From Maniola hyperantus (Eukaryota; Arthropoda; Insecta; Lepidoptera; Nymphalidae): a stretch of DNA of 64,000 bases. Positions 10,461 to 23,700 of the stretch are shown piece after piece. Position 1 is the first letter of the stretch; each line of letters begins with the position of its first letter. The notes beneath the pieces were generated by a model. It had not been told where the DNA came from. It ran no database searches and saw only the letters and a program-made list of their open reading frames with translations. A program made the translations under genes and the position numbers. The stretch spans positions 11,566,106 through 11,630,105 of the forward strand of contig NC_048543.1 in assembly GCF_902806685.2 (NCBI RefSeq), in the 5' to 3' direction.

Positions 10461-12166
10461 AACCGCGGGAAAAAGCTAGTTCGTAATATATTAAATACCA
10501 CAGTATAAGGTTTTTATTTTACTATACAACTACAGTGTAGGCATAAATCGGCATTAGCCGAATAGACTTTACTGTTTTTTTTTTCTTTGGAGTTTCTAGT
10601 TTACCGTCTCGTCCCGTCTCTTTTACGCTCGCATTATTAGGCATATATCCGTCCTTCTTCCACTCTTCTGTGCAGGACGAGGTAGTGCAAAATATAACCG
10701 TCTCTTTTTCGTGCGCAACTGAAGCTGAGGTTATTAGTTCACCGTCCTTTACTCTCTGTTGTGTGAGGTTAAAATACTATCTATGCGTTTATGTGTGTTG
10801 AGTCTTTCGGCGCTGACGCAGCGTGCCATTACTAAACATCGAATTTGATATAAGTAACCTATCTACCTATTTTTCTTCTAATATCATTGACAACAGCAAA
10901 GAAACATTATATTGAAACTTTAAATAAAAGCTCAAAAAAATAACCCACAGAAGTAGATCCGCTAAAAAACATTCGAAAAGCGAGATAATTTCTGCGATGA
11001 AAACTTTTACAATAAATTATTGTACCTACCCTGATGTAAAAATATGTACCTATACCTACCTATCTTGTAACAGTTACTTAGTTGCCTACTTGCAGTTTAT
11101 ATTGCCAAATTAATAAAAACATGATATTATCCAACCGACGGACGTGTTGTTATAAGAATTTCACGCTTGTGATGTCGCCGCAGCAAAAAAAACCGTCTCC
11201 ATCAATGTCAATATTTTCAAAATTCACGAGCTTTCCGCGGAGGGCGTGACTGCATTTTCTGTGCAACAGATGTCGCGGCATCGAACGTACGAGTAAAAAA
11301 CCCTGAAGGAGGCGTGGTGGCAATAAATTTTGTCAAAATACGCGCTTGACATGAACGCTTCCCATCTCTAGCCCTATTAGAATAACAGAACAAATCGTTT
11401 TAATTTGTTAACAGCCGTTCCGAATGGGTGTCACATGTCTATGAGGTAGGCCTATAAATTGCTTAGTCGCGCCTTCACTAATTGCCGATGACAAAGTTTA
11501 ATAGCTCGAGCACATGTTTATGGGTGTTTCCTTGTTAAAAAAAGTTGGGAATCACCGAAAAGAATTTTCAGGGTTTCTTAAATATGTAGAGCCGTACTGA
11601 GTATCTACCTACTACAGATGACGAGAGAAGATAGTTTTCTCAATTAAAGAAATCCAACTTCTACGTTGCCAGTTATTATGCAGTAGCTTTATGCCTAAAA
11701 ATTAGAACAGCTAGCCTTAAGTACTTATCTAATTACCTATACTGTACAATTCATGCCCGCGTGGAATTTTTTTTTCCGCTCTGGACAACCTGGACTGGAT
11801 TAATAGTATCAATTAATTTAGCCATTAAGGAAGTTACAAAAAAATGCATTTATATCGCATTTAGCTAGCTACAAAGAGCAATTCATTGTAAAAGTCAATA
11901 AGAATGCGGAATTGACAGATATCGGCAAACAATACGTCAACGGTACGAGAAATATTTGTAGCGGGAATGATTGATAGTGGTCGGCAGATGTCGCTTTAAC
12001 CCTTGCACTGCTGTGATGCTGGCCATCTGTCGCGATGTTGTGGTCAGGGAGACCTCTTTAGCTGTTTTGTCACACGAATTAGATATAAGAAAATAAAGAT
12101 ATTTACCAAAGAATAACACAATCGTAAGCCCTAATCTTTTAATACATTACCTAAGTATCTAAAACC

Positions 12167-12462
12167 AGTACCCGTAGTACAAGATTTTACGTCTCACCAA
12201 ACCAAACCAAATTCGAGAGTCGAAATACTTCCGCGTTACAGTAAACTGGATCTTAAATGCCTTCTTTTAAAGCTCAAGTTTGTCTACACTTCTACAGCCA
12301 GCGCTCCAAGCGGAAACATTGCGAAATTAAAATCAGTGGCATTGAATATTTGACTTCAATTCAAGGCTGTTTAGGTCCATTTTACTGTAACGCAGAAATA
12401 CTTCGACTCTCGAATTTGGTTTGGTTTGGTGAGACGTAAAATCTTGTACTACGGGTAGGTAC
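12167..12462 (-). mobile_element. Palindromic MITE family A, copy 2 (inverted)
   Basis: Same ends as copy 1 (AGTACCCGTAGTACAAGATT and inverse), but the interior is reversed, so the asymmetric core lies on the opposite strand. Near-identical to copies 1 and 3 by eye. Confidence 0.8.
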
Positions 12463-13739
12463 AGGTCTCGTGTTCAAATAAAACGGAAAATTTGTTACTA
12501 TTTCTTAGTGATAGATTTTGAGCTTAAAAAAACTTTAGAATGTAAAATGAGCATAATATTATATAGGGAGAATAAATACAAATTATTTGAAACTACGATC
12601 ATTAAACTCTATTCTGTTTTGCACAAGATTTACGAGATAAAATCTGACGCAATTCGGAGATTTAAATGAAAAGGCTCTAAAACCACGTGAAAATGTAGCT
12701 CGTCTCAAACATTTGAAGTCTATTTAATACTCATGAAAATTTAACGCCGACGACGCGTTTTATTAGCTCCGATGGTAATATATTTCGAAAACAATGTCCA
12801 TATCTTTTGTATAATATTACTTTTCTCATTCCAGTTTTATTTGTCGCTATAAAAGGGCACAATAACGATGGTTAAAGAGTAGCTGCGTATTGCACACATA
12901 GGATAATAAATCTTTTTATTTTATGACAAATTGTTGTCTGAACGCTGCTCACCCTCGCCGCAACAAAAGATCTAGAACAAATAGGGACATAATGGGATGT
13001 GATGGCCAAATACGGCACAATGTGAACACACGTAAACATAAACACAATGATAGCCCTCCTGTGATATTAGTTTGACTGCAATCATATAAAATAGTTCATT
13101 GTTGATGTTATTTATTGCTAGTGGTCGAATTTCTCATGACCGTAATATCAGTCCATTTATTAAAGTAATGACTTCTCTAAGAACAGGAGTATTTTAAGGG
13201 GTTTGTGACTTATTAGGTATACTTTCAGTAGAATTGACACAGATATTAAATATAGTGACGAAAATAATTTTAACTTTTAGCTGGTTATAAAACTTTGGTT
13301 TGGTTGATAAAGGACCATCATCAGGTTTCTGCTTATGTCTACAAACTAAAATACCTGCAGTTTTGTATACCTATCAAAGCTCTGTATCAAAGAAAATTCA
13401 ATTACCACACAGGAACGAAAATTAATTTTAAAAAATACCAGTAATAATATTCTGACTAAGTAAAACTAGTTTTTATTGATGATTTTATTTTCGTATCATC
13501 AGTATCCCAAATAGCGAAAATGTGAGGGCCCTAATGAACCTAATATGTAAAACTGACGAGGCGTTTGTATGAAATACGTTGACGTGTCATGTGATATATT
13601 ATGATGTGAACAATAGACGCTTTGAGAGACGCGCCGACGACGCACGGACGCGGTCTGCGGGACCCAGCGTAATTGCAGTGTTATGACTTTACAATATTAC
13701 TGCGTATCTGTTTTGCTCGAGCCCACTAAATAATGCCTA

Positions 13740-13964
13740 TACCACAGTTCACGACAATTAGGGAACTTCTAACAAAACTTCGACGTCACTGGCAGGCGTC
13801 AAATGTTAGTAGATTTGACGCAGGTATACTGCTTTTTAAATCTGTTGACTAACGCTTGAGCTGCAGGTAGCCCAAAAGTAGCCCTATTTTTCTTTGATTT
13901 TACGTCAACATAGCCTAATATTTTTTTTGAGATATTGTCGATTCAAGATCAAACCGAGAGTTCC
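13740..13964 (+). repeat. Dispersed repeat family D (GTCACTGGCAGGCGTCAAAT)
   Basis: Shares CACAGTTCACGACA, GGCAGGCGTCAAATGT, AAGATCAAACCGAGAGTT and CTCACTCCAGTTCACTCTGC with 61590-61790; the GACGTCACTGGCAGGCGT core also occurs at 59955-59985. Confidence 0.65.
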
Positions 13965-16424
13965 CTCACTCCAGTTCACTCTGCCTATACATAAGTAAAG
14001 TTTCAGGCAAGTGATGACCAAGATGTATCTGCAAAAAGCGGGAAAAAGCTGATATCAAAAAGGTAATGCAATCACCAAAAATCTGCAGTAGGTACATATT
14101 TCTGCCTTTTACCCATCGATGTCTTTTACCTATGTACTTAAGTATATTCTAATGAATGAACTGACAGAATAGAAATAACAATTATAACATTAATCGGACT
14201 AGAAATATTATTTCACAGAAGGTAAAATATGTAGTTAATGTATTTTCGCCCCCCGATTCGCTGGTGGTATAATATTGTAATCGGCATAAAATCTGTATCA
14301 CTAATATATTTATGATATTACAGCTCCCACTAATATTTATGCAAATTGAAAATACGCAGAATGGCGTCGTTTATGCCACCCCCTGTCTGGTGCAAAACGA
14401 CATATGTCAGATTTAAATGATTTCATCTGGTTTTCATGTTTATTCGTAACCGAAAAGTTGTTTATTTCTATTTGTGCATAAAAAGTAATATTGTAAAATT
14501 AAGGAAAGGTTCCATAAAATCTTTTCTTGCATTAGTCGACACGACTCACTTTAATTAAATCTTTTCAAAACAAGAAATTTATAGTAACCTATTCTATTTT
14601 ATTTTTTCCAAATTACAAGGGTTATGATACCTGTGTTTGAAACTATTTTTCTTGCCATTTTAAGCAATGTTAAGTTTATATTATAGATGTCCAGTTTTGG
14701 TAAAATATTTGTTTCAGCAACCCCGTAATTAGGACTTTAAAAGGACTACATCTGAGTATCGATTTTATCAGCCAAGAATAACAGAAAGAAAATTAAGTAG
14801 TAAAAAAGTTAAGTAAAAGTCCCCAAAAGGGGATTTACGGAGTCAGTTAAAAAGAACAATCATCATTGCTTATGATCGCATAATGGGAACAATCCGACGT
14901 ATCACTACACCCCATTCGAACTGTCATCGTCGACCGAAGGAAAGTAATTTGTGTCCATATGGGACCAGTGATTACCTCCCGAACACTTTCACCCTCGCGA
15001 ATGCTCTTTCGCTGCCTATTCCGCATCCCCAAACTCATTTTCTAAGATCTCTTTAACACTGTATTGGAGGTTTAGGGTTAAATATATTATTTGTTTTGGG
15101 GTTATCTTTATAAAAGAAACTGGCTATTTATATTGTGATTTCATTTGTTTTCTTTGATTTTTAGTGTTCTGTGTCCTCAAAGAAAAAAAGGAACTCTTAG
15201 AGCACTTCATTATCTGTCCGTCTGTCGTGTCTGTCGAGACCCGTAAAGCTGTATACCTACTAATTGAGTCCAAAGATTAAGATCAAAATGGTATGAAGTT
15301 TTATTGAGTTTTTTGCTCCTACAGTAAAATTTTATTTCATGCAATTACTTACACCGTTTTGTTCGCCACCTCCTCAATTAAAAAAAAACAATATTTGACC
15401 ATATTGTTAGTATTCACTCTTCTAAATAGCTACTTGTAAATCCTTAATCACTCACTATGACTAAGTACTCATCAATGCCCAGCCCCATACCATTAGACCA
15501 AGAGAGCTGAAATTTTGCACAAGGGTTCTGTTTTTAATGTATATGTATAGGAATAAGATCTAATTTTTTGAAATCCCCACAGAAGCGAAGCCTAGTAGGT
15601 ATGGAGTAAAAATTTATATAAGTGCGGTTAAGCTTAATCCAATTATTGCATATGCGTATTCCAAAATTTACGTGTTGAAAACGATCTAAATCGTTCTCAT
15701 TGCCGCTCCCCTCAATTTATTTACCGCAGTTTACTACTACAAATATTTTGTGGGGCATTTTTAGTCTCAGGTGGTCTGTAATTTGCTTGCGGGCTGCGGC
15801 AGAAGGGTTGTTCAGTTGATTTATCCTCTAATGTGCGCTCCGGGAGCAACTATGACTCCCCAGCGCATCACGCGGCAAGTCCTAAGACTAATTTTACCGC
15901 GAATTAACTTAGGTAATTACAGTTTAATTTACGAAGAAAATGATAGGTAGAAGACAATTACTTCATAGTTTGGTAAAGCAAAGTTGGGTAAGTACATGGA
16001 AGCAATCGGTTGAGCTTTCAGTTGCCTACACTGATTAGTGAATTGTTACATAATTCATAATTTTTTATTGCAAAAAATACACGTGAAGTGGTGTTACAAT
16101 ATTTTTTTGGAAACAGTGTATTACCAAGTATGGCGTCCAATGTTATTAAGTAGGTACAATAAATGTCAATAATATATACCTAATTTAAATAAGTCATCAA
16201 TAATTAGTATTTTAAAGGAGAATATTGAGTACGAAACCAAATAAAACATTGCGATTCCAAAATGTTAATTATTAAAATTAATAAAATATTATGTAAACAC
16301 ACATCAAAAGTGGAAAAAAGTACTTATGTCAACATGCTCTCATTAAAATTATTATTAGTTATAGTAGGTACCTACCTACTTAGATTAGTAATTGTTAACA
16401 ACAAACACTTTATCCGCCAAATTA

Positions 16425-16740
16425 TCATTCTTTGAAATTTAAGAAGTCATTAACCGAGTAAAAACAATGAAATAATAACCACTCGTGTAGCTTCCGTTTA
16501 AATTTAGGAAGTGTCATTTCTTTCATGGCCGTTGGTAGATTATTGAATATTTGAATCGCCATACAAAATGCATTTTGTCTATATAAAGTTAGTTTGATTC
16601 TGGGTACAAGCAGTCTATCTTTATGCCTTGTTACTCTTTGTAGAACCTGGCCATGAGTTTCAAAGTATTCGGGATCCTTTTTGACGAAGATACAGACAAT
16701 GCTAATATTGGATCTAACTTTTCATGATTTGAAAAGAACA
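16425..16740 (-). pseudogene. C-terminal fragment of a non-LTR retrotransposon reverse transcriptase ORF
   Basis: On the minus strand an open frame of about 90 codons reads SIVCIFVKKDPEYFETHGQ..., RVTRHKDRLLVPRIKLTLYR, NAFCMAIQIFNNLPTAMKE, KFKRKLHEWLL and stops with TGA at 16425. The IFNNLP...FKRKLHEWL motif is the usual C-terminal tail of CR1/Jockey-type LINE polymerases, after the catalytic domain. It is 5' truncated, and no intact catalytic part is present nearby. Confidence 0.7.
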
Positions 16741-16747
16741 ACTACTG

Positions 16748-16820
16748 AGCTTCTTCTTCTTCTCCTCTGTAGTATATCCTTTCCGAACCAGTGGCAGTAT
16801 CAGTGGCGTATCATAATAGA
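16748..16820 (-). repeat. Short LINE-type 3' fragment
   Basis: CTTCTTCTTCTCCTCTGTAG followed by CCTTTCCGAACCAGTGGCAG; the same pair of blocks recurs at 31617-31740. Confidence 0.5.
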
Positions 16821-17799
16821 TTATACTTATTTTGTCCAACATGAAATGAATTTTTGATTGTGGTATGAAAAAAGGAAAATATTTGAAACGCTGATCCCCT
16901 AATAGGCAATTTCTAAATGAATCCTTACTAATTTTTTTTTTTACAATGCAGAGTGACTTGATAACTGCAAAAAATGTCCTCTAAAAGATCTCACCGACCT
17001 TGAAAGAAGCGCCTCCATTCTAAATACTTACACGTTGTACAGAACAGAATCCTCAAAGGATACGTGTCATGTCTCTCTAAAATAACGAAACATGAAAAAT
17101 TTCCAGACGCCCACATCAGACTGATAAATGGCTTCCGAAAATCCAAAAGGAAGTTACAGCTTACTTGGGATTTGGTCTAGAACCTCTCACGTCCCATAAC
17201 TGGTGCACTTCGCTTTATTACAATTACCATAAGCCTCAAAGTCCCGCACTCCATGCCTATCAGCTGCGACCTCATCACTTTGAACCTACTTGCTACAGCA
17301 GTAAGACGGTTATTGCTTGGGTGATATAGAAACCGCGTCTCGTACAAACCCTCAAGATATAGCACACAACTTTGGCACTTATGCTAAACACAATAGAAGT
17401 CAAGTTCGGAATGTGGCAGTTTGCATCGCAAAAGTAATGCGACGTTCGTGCCTCCGAACGGTCCACTCTTTACATTTATGTGTACGATATTATGTCGGCG
17501 GCTATTTAGAATACTAATTGGGCATGTCTCGGGACTTCGAAACAACGACTATTTATTTTTTTTCTTCAGGAAAGTCTACTGGAATGAAGTGAGACGTTAT
17601 AATACCTATTATTCCTCTTAACATCGTGTGAATTTATTTTAAGTTCGAAGGTATACCTAAGTATAAAGGTCCCTGGTTATTAAGTTTCAGTTTTCGGTAT
17701 ACCTACGATCTGAAACAGAACAGGTGAAAGCTCATTAAGAAATCCAGCCCCTTTTGAGTCGCGGCCTTTTGGATCTGTATGGAAAACCAGCAAACCGCG

Positions 17800-18065
17800 A
17801 AATGATGATGAATCGTGCCAGAGAAAAGGGTCGTCAGAGCGAAATAGTCGTATGAAAATTAGCGCGCGAGAAAAGGATCGAACTAGGGAAAATTAGCGGA
17901 TGCTCCCGCGAATTTGTGTACGTTTTCAATGAAGGTTCTTTACGGTAGGTAAAATAGGAATAAAACGGATCGGGCCTAATCCGCCGGCCATTTATAACTC
18001 ACACGCCATTAATTTGAGCGATAATTCGCGTGGCGATACGATTGGTCGGGTAGATACCGGGAGCC
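17800..18065. promoter_or_regulatory. Candidate intronic regulatory block with K50 and homeodomain-like sites
   Basis: Unique, GC-richer sequence with GCCTAATCCGCC (TAATCC at 17977), CATTTATAACTC, GCCATTAATTTGAG and GATAATTCGCG close together. TAATCC is the known recognition core of Lys50 homeodomains such as Pitx. No conservation data are available here, so this is inference. Confidence 0.25.
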
Positions 18066-18347
18066 CCGCGGTACAGGTACTGCAGAGACTTGCCTACTGC
18101 CTACTAACTGACGGCTAATCGCAGTAGCCGTAGATATCTTTATCGCCTACAAGTGTTATTACTTGGCTACACGATTTTTATGATTATTTTATATTTGGCC
18201 TAACATGTTGTATAGGTAGGTATAACTGATAGCGTTTCAATGACAAAATGGTGTTCGATAATCTGATTGCCGTAAGTGTAAATATTGCTTTGAAAAGCTT
18301 TAAGAGGATTGCTTAATTTTTATGGCTTAATAAATCAGCAATCTGTA

Positions 18348-18568
18348 CTCCACACTATATTAGGAATGCGAAAGTGTTTCTGTCTGTTTGCTACCTTTTC
18401 ACGGCTCGTCTGTTAGACCGATTTTGAAGAAATTTGGTAGGTACATATAATAGATCCCGGGGACAGACATAGGTTAAGTAGGTACTTTTTGCCCCGGAAA
18501 ACCAGAGAATTTACAAGAGATCAAAAAAATCTAAATCCACGCGGATGAAGTCGCAAGTATCATCTAGT
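18348..18568 (+). repeat. Dispersed repeat family E, + orientation
   Basis: ATTAGGAATGCGAAAGTGTT, (TCTG)n, GACCGATTTTGAAGAAATTT, CCCGGAAAACCAGAGAAT, ending CGGATGAAGTCGCAAGTATC and ATCTAGT. The same order is seen at 29225-29442 and inverted at 30114, 35588 and 61952. Confidence 0.75.
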
Positions 18569-18579
18569 TTTCTATAAAC

Positions 18580-18937
18580 GAGATGGACAAAATTTGCCCC
18601 AGGCTGAACAAAATACAAATATAAAGGTAATACTTATAATAAATTCGGATAAAATATAAGTACAATGAATTTTGAATAACTATTTACATTTAAAAGCAGT
18701 CGCTGAAAATATTTGAAAAAAATAAGAATTTAAATCGAATTTGTCCAAGATTTCCCTTTTTTTACTTTACCGCCCTGGATGGGTCTTTTGCCTGCCTATG
18801 CTATGCCTATTACAAACTTAAACCCACGACTGCAAAACAACATGAGACTTTTTTTAACAAGATTTTTACTAATAAAGGGCACATATATCATCTCTATACT
18901 ATCTGGGGCACGCGTCCATACAATTTTTGTCCATCTC
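18580..18937. mobile_element. Possible MITE with imperfect inverted ends
   Basis: GAGATGGACAAAATTTGCCC at the left; the right end, inverted, reads GAGATGGACAAAAATTGTAT followed by GCCCCAG, so the arms match with an indel. AT-rich interior, no coding. Confidence 0.4.
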
Positions 18938-21245
18938 CTTTAGCTACTCTACTATACTTATTATGATTAGGTAAAGCATATTTCAACAAGTCCATACCTA
19001 CAGCATTACGTAAGCTAATCTCGACAATGCAGGTCATCTCCGTTGACGTTGTCCACATAATCGTCAACGCAAGACATTATCATAGGTTTTGATGTTCACA
19101 TCAGAGAGAGGTGTGATGAATTACTTAATCCATCCAGACAATATTATGTACGTACTGCCTACCGTAGGTAATTTTAATACATTCTACGGAGCTGGTAATT
19201 CGGGCCCTAATTTCAATGGATGACTCTTTATTCGTGTAGTCTCGACTATGGTCTATGACATTTTTTTTCTCTCTCTTTATTTTCATGATATTTCTCGGTT
19301 CAGTATCATTCTGATGTCGGCTGAGGATTAATAATAATTATTATCGGTTATCCTCCTTCCTTCTCCTCCTCCTGCGTGGCGATATTTTAACTTAAATATA
19401 AACGAATATTATTGGGTTCACATTGAAAAATGTTATCGGTTTGTGTAAATACCTGAAGCCACAATATTGAATGTTTTTCCAAAAAAAATATAGCCAGTGT
19501 CACTCGAGATAATGTAAGGATGTATTGATACCCCATAAATCCAAATCTGTTCAGGCATTTAGAAGTTATGGTGGAATAAAAAAACTCACATAGACACAAA
19601 TAGGTACATAATATATTATGAATCCTGAAAATATTACACTTTTTTATTGGCGATCGTGTAAAAATAGTGAAAATGTACCTATGGGTAAAAAGTGACTCAT
19701 TTGTATAATGTAACAAATTATAATCAATTTTACTAGATTTATAAATATTTTTTTGGTGCATGGGAGGGAGATCTCAGAGCAACAATTTTTTTCTTATTTG
19801 CTTACAGTGAAACTCTATCGGAACTACACTAATTAAAACTCTTTCGTTACAGACCCACCTGTTAACACTATGCCTTAAATAAAACGTTTGTTTTAGTCGC
19901 GCTCCATAGCGGAAACATGTACTTCCGCGTCAAGATTATGGTATTAACCAGACTCAATCTCGGTGGTCCTCTCCAATCCACTTGATAATACAACAGTTAC
20001 CACCTAATTGCTTACATTTGGATTGATATTAAACGTTATTATTATGAAACAGTGTTTTACAAAGTGGGAATGTACCTAATGGTAACAAATGGCAACAATA
20101 AAAGGCTGAATTCAATTTCTATCAAAAGTATGCAGAATCACTAGAGTATTGTGTTTTTATCAGTTATCACAAACCTCAAAGATGGAAAGGGATAGTGATC
20201 TTCTAAGCATAAGAACAAGATAAATAAATAAAAAACACGCCCTACTTTTTGAGTTATGTCGGGCTCGGGCTAGGTTCCAAGTATCTTGGGTAAAACGGTA
20301 AAAGGCAGATTTTTTGAGTGAAAAGCCACTTCATATAAAGAAAATATATTCTACCTAGCTTAAACCTCAAAAGCTCAATATTCTTGAAGTATTATACACA
20401 CTTGGCGCATGAAATCCGAAAGTTTCAAGAAATTATTTAAGTAGGTATTTATTATTGTTGTACCTACATCTATTTCTAGCCTAAACTTTACGTTTATTTG
20501 AATGGAAGAAGATATTATAAGACAGATTTTTGAATAAGAATATCAATTGAACTGTTAATTGACTACCTACCTATGTGTTCAAAACATAGTTAGGTATTCT
20601 TTTTCAAAAAATATCAAATGTTTGATTGAAAGCTTGCGTAAAATGCGAGGATAAATTGTTAAAAAATCTATGAATGAAGTTTAATTAATCTATGCATGAC
20701 GGTTACCCGAATGGTTACCTTCTTGTATGTGTAGAAGTGGTAAAATGTCGGCTTATGTTATTAAGCAGTAGGTACCGGCCATTGCCGGTGGTCCACTCGT
20801 GCTTAAGATTATCATAGCCCGGTCTAATTGAGATTAGGTTGGAATGTTTGTTTCGTACTCTCATTATTATACTCGTATTATTATACTAACAGTGGCTCGT
20901 ATCTAGAATCAGTTGAATGAATGGGAGATTAAATTGAGATTGGACTTTGTAGACAGTTCATATCCCAGATATTTTTCATTTGAAGAAAACTCTTTCCATA
21001 ACGAACGAAGTATTCCTTCCTAATATCCTTCATGTTTCGGTAGTATTTTCAAAACTGAGATGTTGTCCATCCGTTGTCGTCTACGTGCTCCTTACCAGAC
21101 AAACTTTTGATGATCCAAAAGGACATAATATTATAAAACTTTTTAAAAGATAAATTTTATCAAAATAAGATTTGAGAAGTGAGTAGGTAATAGGTATGTT
21201 GTTCGTACTCAATTCACTTGACCTATGCACGCTATTTTTTTTTTA

Positions 21246-21435
21246 AATAGATATAGTGAGCAAACGAGCAGGCGGGTCACCTGATGTTAAGTGATTACCG
21301 CCGCCCATGAACATTTGCAGCACCAGAGGAACCGCAGATGCGTTGCCGGCCTTTTAGGAATTTGTTGGTCCGCCCCTTGAATAACCCTATGTTATATCTA
21401 GTGGGAACACCGCCGATGGGACGCTTGAAGCTATT
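21246..21435 (+). repeat. Dispersed repeat family F (GAGCAAACGAGCAGGC)
   Basis: GTGAGCAAACGAGCAGGCGG, TTACCGCCGCCCATGAACAT, GATGCGTTGCCGGCCTTTTA and TAGTGGGAACACCGCCGATG; all recur in order at 28750-28985. Probably part of a larger retroelement, class not determined. Confidence 0.75.
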
Positions 21436-22419
21436 TACGTAGGTACCTACCTGTTGGTTCTTACATGGAACAAGTTTTGATACGGGCTTTAAACACGTAC
21501 CTACAACGAAAAAAAGTCTGCAATTACTCTAGAGTTTTAGTCATGTAGCCCACTGTCATAAGATGATAATGCTTTAAAGGCCTACTAGCTAATTAAACAC
21601 AGTTGGATCACATCAAAAACATTTAATCAATAAGTCTAGCTCACTGACTAGTATAAATGAAAGCTACCTCGTTTGTATCAGCTTTGATAACGCGGTGACA
21701 CCTTAGATCCGAACAATGATAGTGATACAAACAGAGAATTAATATCGGTTGTTCTAAACTTCTAACATAATATTATGAGTAATGGGTACGTTACATCAAT
21801 TAATCTATATAAGTAAATTCTTCTTCGCATAAGATAATCTTCGGAGAATATTGTACATGCGTAACAAATGTAACTACATAATAAAGGCAACCGTAAGTAT
21901 ATTATTAAACAGTAGAGTAGTTTCACTATGATAAATGATAATAAATAACTTTTATTGTGTAGGTATAACAAATGATTAGAGATTAACAAAACATTTAACA
22001 AATGAATTTATCAACAAAAAAAAGTAATCGATCAAAATAACAATATATTTTAAAATCATAATAGTTTCACTGTGACTCTCAAAAAATTTCGTTCAGAAAC
22101 ATCAAATTCCTGGATGTACGTTCAAACCTGAGTAGTCAGGGCCAAGATCGTAAATTACGTATACTTATCTCTGTTTGCCCCCAAGACTATCTGTCTTTAG
22201 TGTAAATACAACATTTTCTGTTTTTATTCTTTGCTTTTTAACTTCACAATTTTATGGCATCACGCCCTTGGGTCTAACAGTTTGTCTGGAACTGTATGAA
22301 ATGTTTACTGCATTCTATCAGTCACCTGGTGTTGATATTTATTGACGAACAGCTGAGCTCTTTGGACCACTATCTAGTGGTGTTCATAATATTTTAGTTC
22401 ATCGTCATTTCAGCTATTA

Positions 22420-22715
22420 ACGTTTACTGCAGGGCATGGGTGTCTCGAAAGAATTTCCGCACTCTATAGTCTTGTGCCACTGTTTCTACAACCCGTTTGA
22501 TGTCGTCTCTCCATTTCAGGTGTAGATAAGCTCACTATTCCAGCATCAAAGTTTATCAGTGATCCTAGATGTGTGTGCCCCGCTCATTGCAACTTCAGCG
22601 TTGCTTCTTCTTACATTGCATCGGTTACATCTGTTCTTCTACAGATATCCTTGTTTCTGAATTAATTACGTATGTAAAGCTACTCCAAACTATGCTCTCT
22701 TCATCTCTAAAATTA
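22420..22715 (-). pseudogene. Degraded RTE-type LINE 3' fragment
   Basis: TTGTGCCACTGTTTCTACAA, GTCGTCTCTCCATTTCAGG, GTGTGTGCCCCGCTCATTGC and ACTCCAAACTATGCTCTCTT follow the same order as the clearer RTE copy at 42414-42780, with many substitutions. Confidence 0.6.
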
Positions 22716-22807
22716 CGAAATAAACTAATAGGCAGGTAAGTAGTTCTATAGCTAATAGGCAATGCGTAAAAACCAGTTCAAACTATTTACTAATTAATGA
22801 TTTTATT

Positions 22808-22870
22808 GTTTCGTGGTTTAACGACATATTTTAATGTATACAATGGGTACATACCACGATTAATTTTTGT
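22808..22870 (-). repeat. Short repeat shared with 27810-27895
   Basis: TTTCGTGGTTTAACGACATA and ACCACGATTAAT here; the same blocks lie inverted around the hairpin at 27819-27861. Confidence 0.5.
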
Positions 22871-23427
22871 TTTTATTTGTCAATATTTCAACCCAATTGG
22901 ACGGGACTCCCGTCGCGTCGTGATGTTGTGATATATAGCTACCCGATACATTAAAATTTTTACTAATTGTATCTGAACTCTTGCTCTATTCTTGTTTTGT
23001 CATTAAGTTTCGGTTTCAATTAACAATTATTCTTGTATATTGTCGAATTTGTGCAAACAACTGCTCTTTGAGTCCTTCATTGCAGGTAGTAGGTACGTAC
23101 CTACTTACGTAAGGCCTACAAATAATTTAAAATTATGATCAAGTATATTATATATTTCTAAACTAAAGCGTTTTAATGTAAAACGTCGTACCTAGGTCTG
23201 TACGTCCCAAACATGTTTTTACTTTCCTGTAATAATTATTATCTTCAAATACTGCGAGTAGTGTAATTGGTGTATTTTTAAAAGTAAACTATGCATAACA
23301 TTCGATCGTAAAGTGATAACGCATGCTTGTTATACAGTGTTATAATTACTACGAGTGCTGTACAGTCGCGTCCAAAAATATCAACACTTAAAATAATTAG
23401 CTAACATTAAAGTTACGTTATAATCTT

Positions 23428-23700
23428 CATTATCATGTCAACTCAAACCCGGCCACTACTGAGCATGAGTCTCCTCTCAGAAAAGAGTAAAGCTTAGAGT
23501 CTAAACCCTTAACATCTAAATCATCTTTTAGACTATATTCCTTCCGCTGGCCAAGTACGAATTGGCATACTTACTTCACACATCTTTGAGAACATTATAT
23601 ATGGAGAACTTTCAGATATGCAGTTTTCAACTCTACGTTTTCTATCACTGATAAAACAAGTAATATTTAATTGCTTAGGACATACATGAATCTAAAAGTT
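23428..23700 (-). mobile_element. Degraded tRNA-derived SINE
   Basis: CCGGCCACTACTGAGCATGA, GTCTCCTCTCAGAAAAGAG, CCGCTGGCCAAGTACGAATT and CATCTTTGAGAACATTATAT match the SINE body in inverse orientation; tRNA-like head not recognisable. Confidence 0.6.

Larger units (their letters stand above)
9551..10889 (+). mobile_element. P-superfamily-like DNA transposon, non-autonomous, with THAP start exon
   Basis: Inverted ends begin CAATGATATTAGAAGAAAAT at 9551 and, on the other strand, at 10889 CAATGATATTAGAAGAAAAA, continuing as TAGGTAGATA with one A indel (about 29 bp). It is flanked by the 8-bp direct repeat ACAACAGC at 9543-9550 and 10890-10897. It contains a THAP-type N-terminal coding exon at 9720-9796. 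8-bp target duplications plus a THAP N-terminus are the known hallmarks of P elements. No transposase body remains; part of the interior (about 10190-10460) is another dispersed repeat. Confidence 0.75.
10898..16424. other. Intron 1, second part: mostly unique DNA
   Basis: No gene is seen apart from the listed MITE and repeats. 11150-11360 and 11410-11530 are GC-richer unique stretches. 13965-15165 is AT-rich; within it 14830-15040 is a unique GC-richer stretch. 15165-15330 holds a weak GGGTTCCG-family fragment (GTCTGTCGTGTCTGTCGAGA). 15620-15910 is a unique GC-moderate block. Confidence 0.35.

Noticed and set aside
16748..16820. Host gene interpretation of 16425-16740
   Set aside because: The IFNNLP...FKRKLHEWL tail and adjoining LINE 3' block fit a retrotransposon remnant.
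19387..19761. 124-codon antisense frame
   Set aside because: AT-rich, Phe/Ile/Tyr-rich composition without domain or promoter context.
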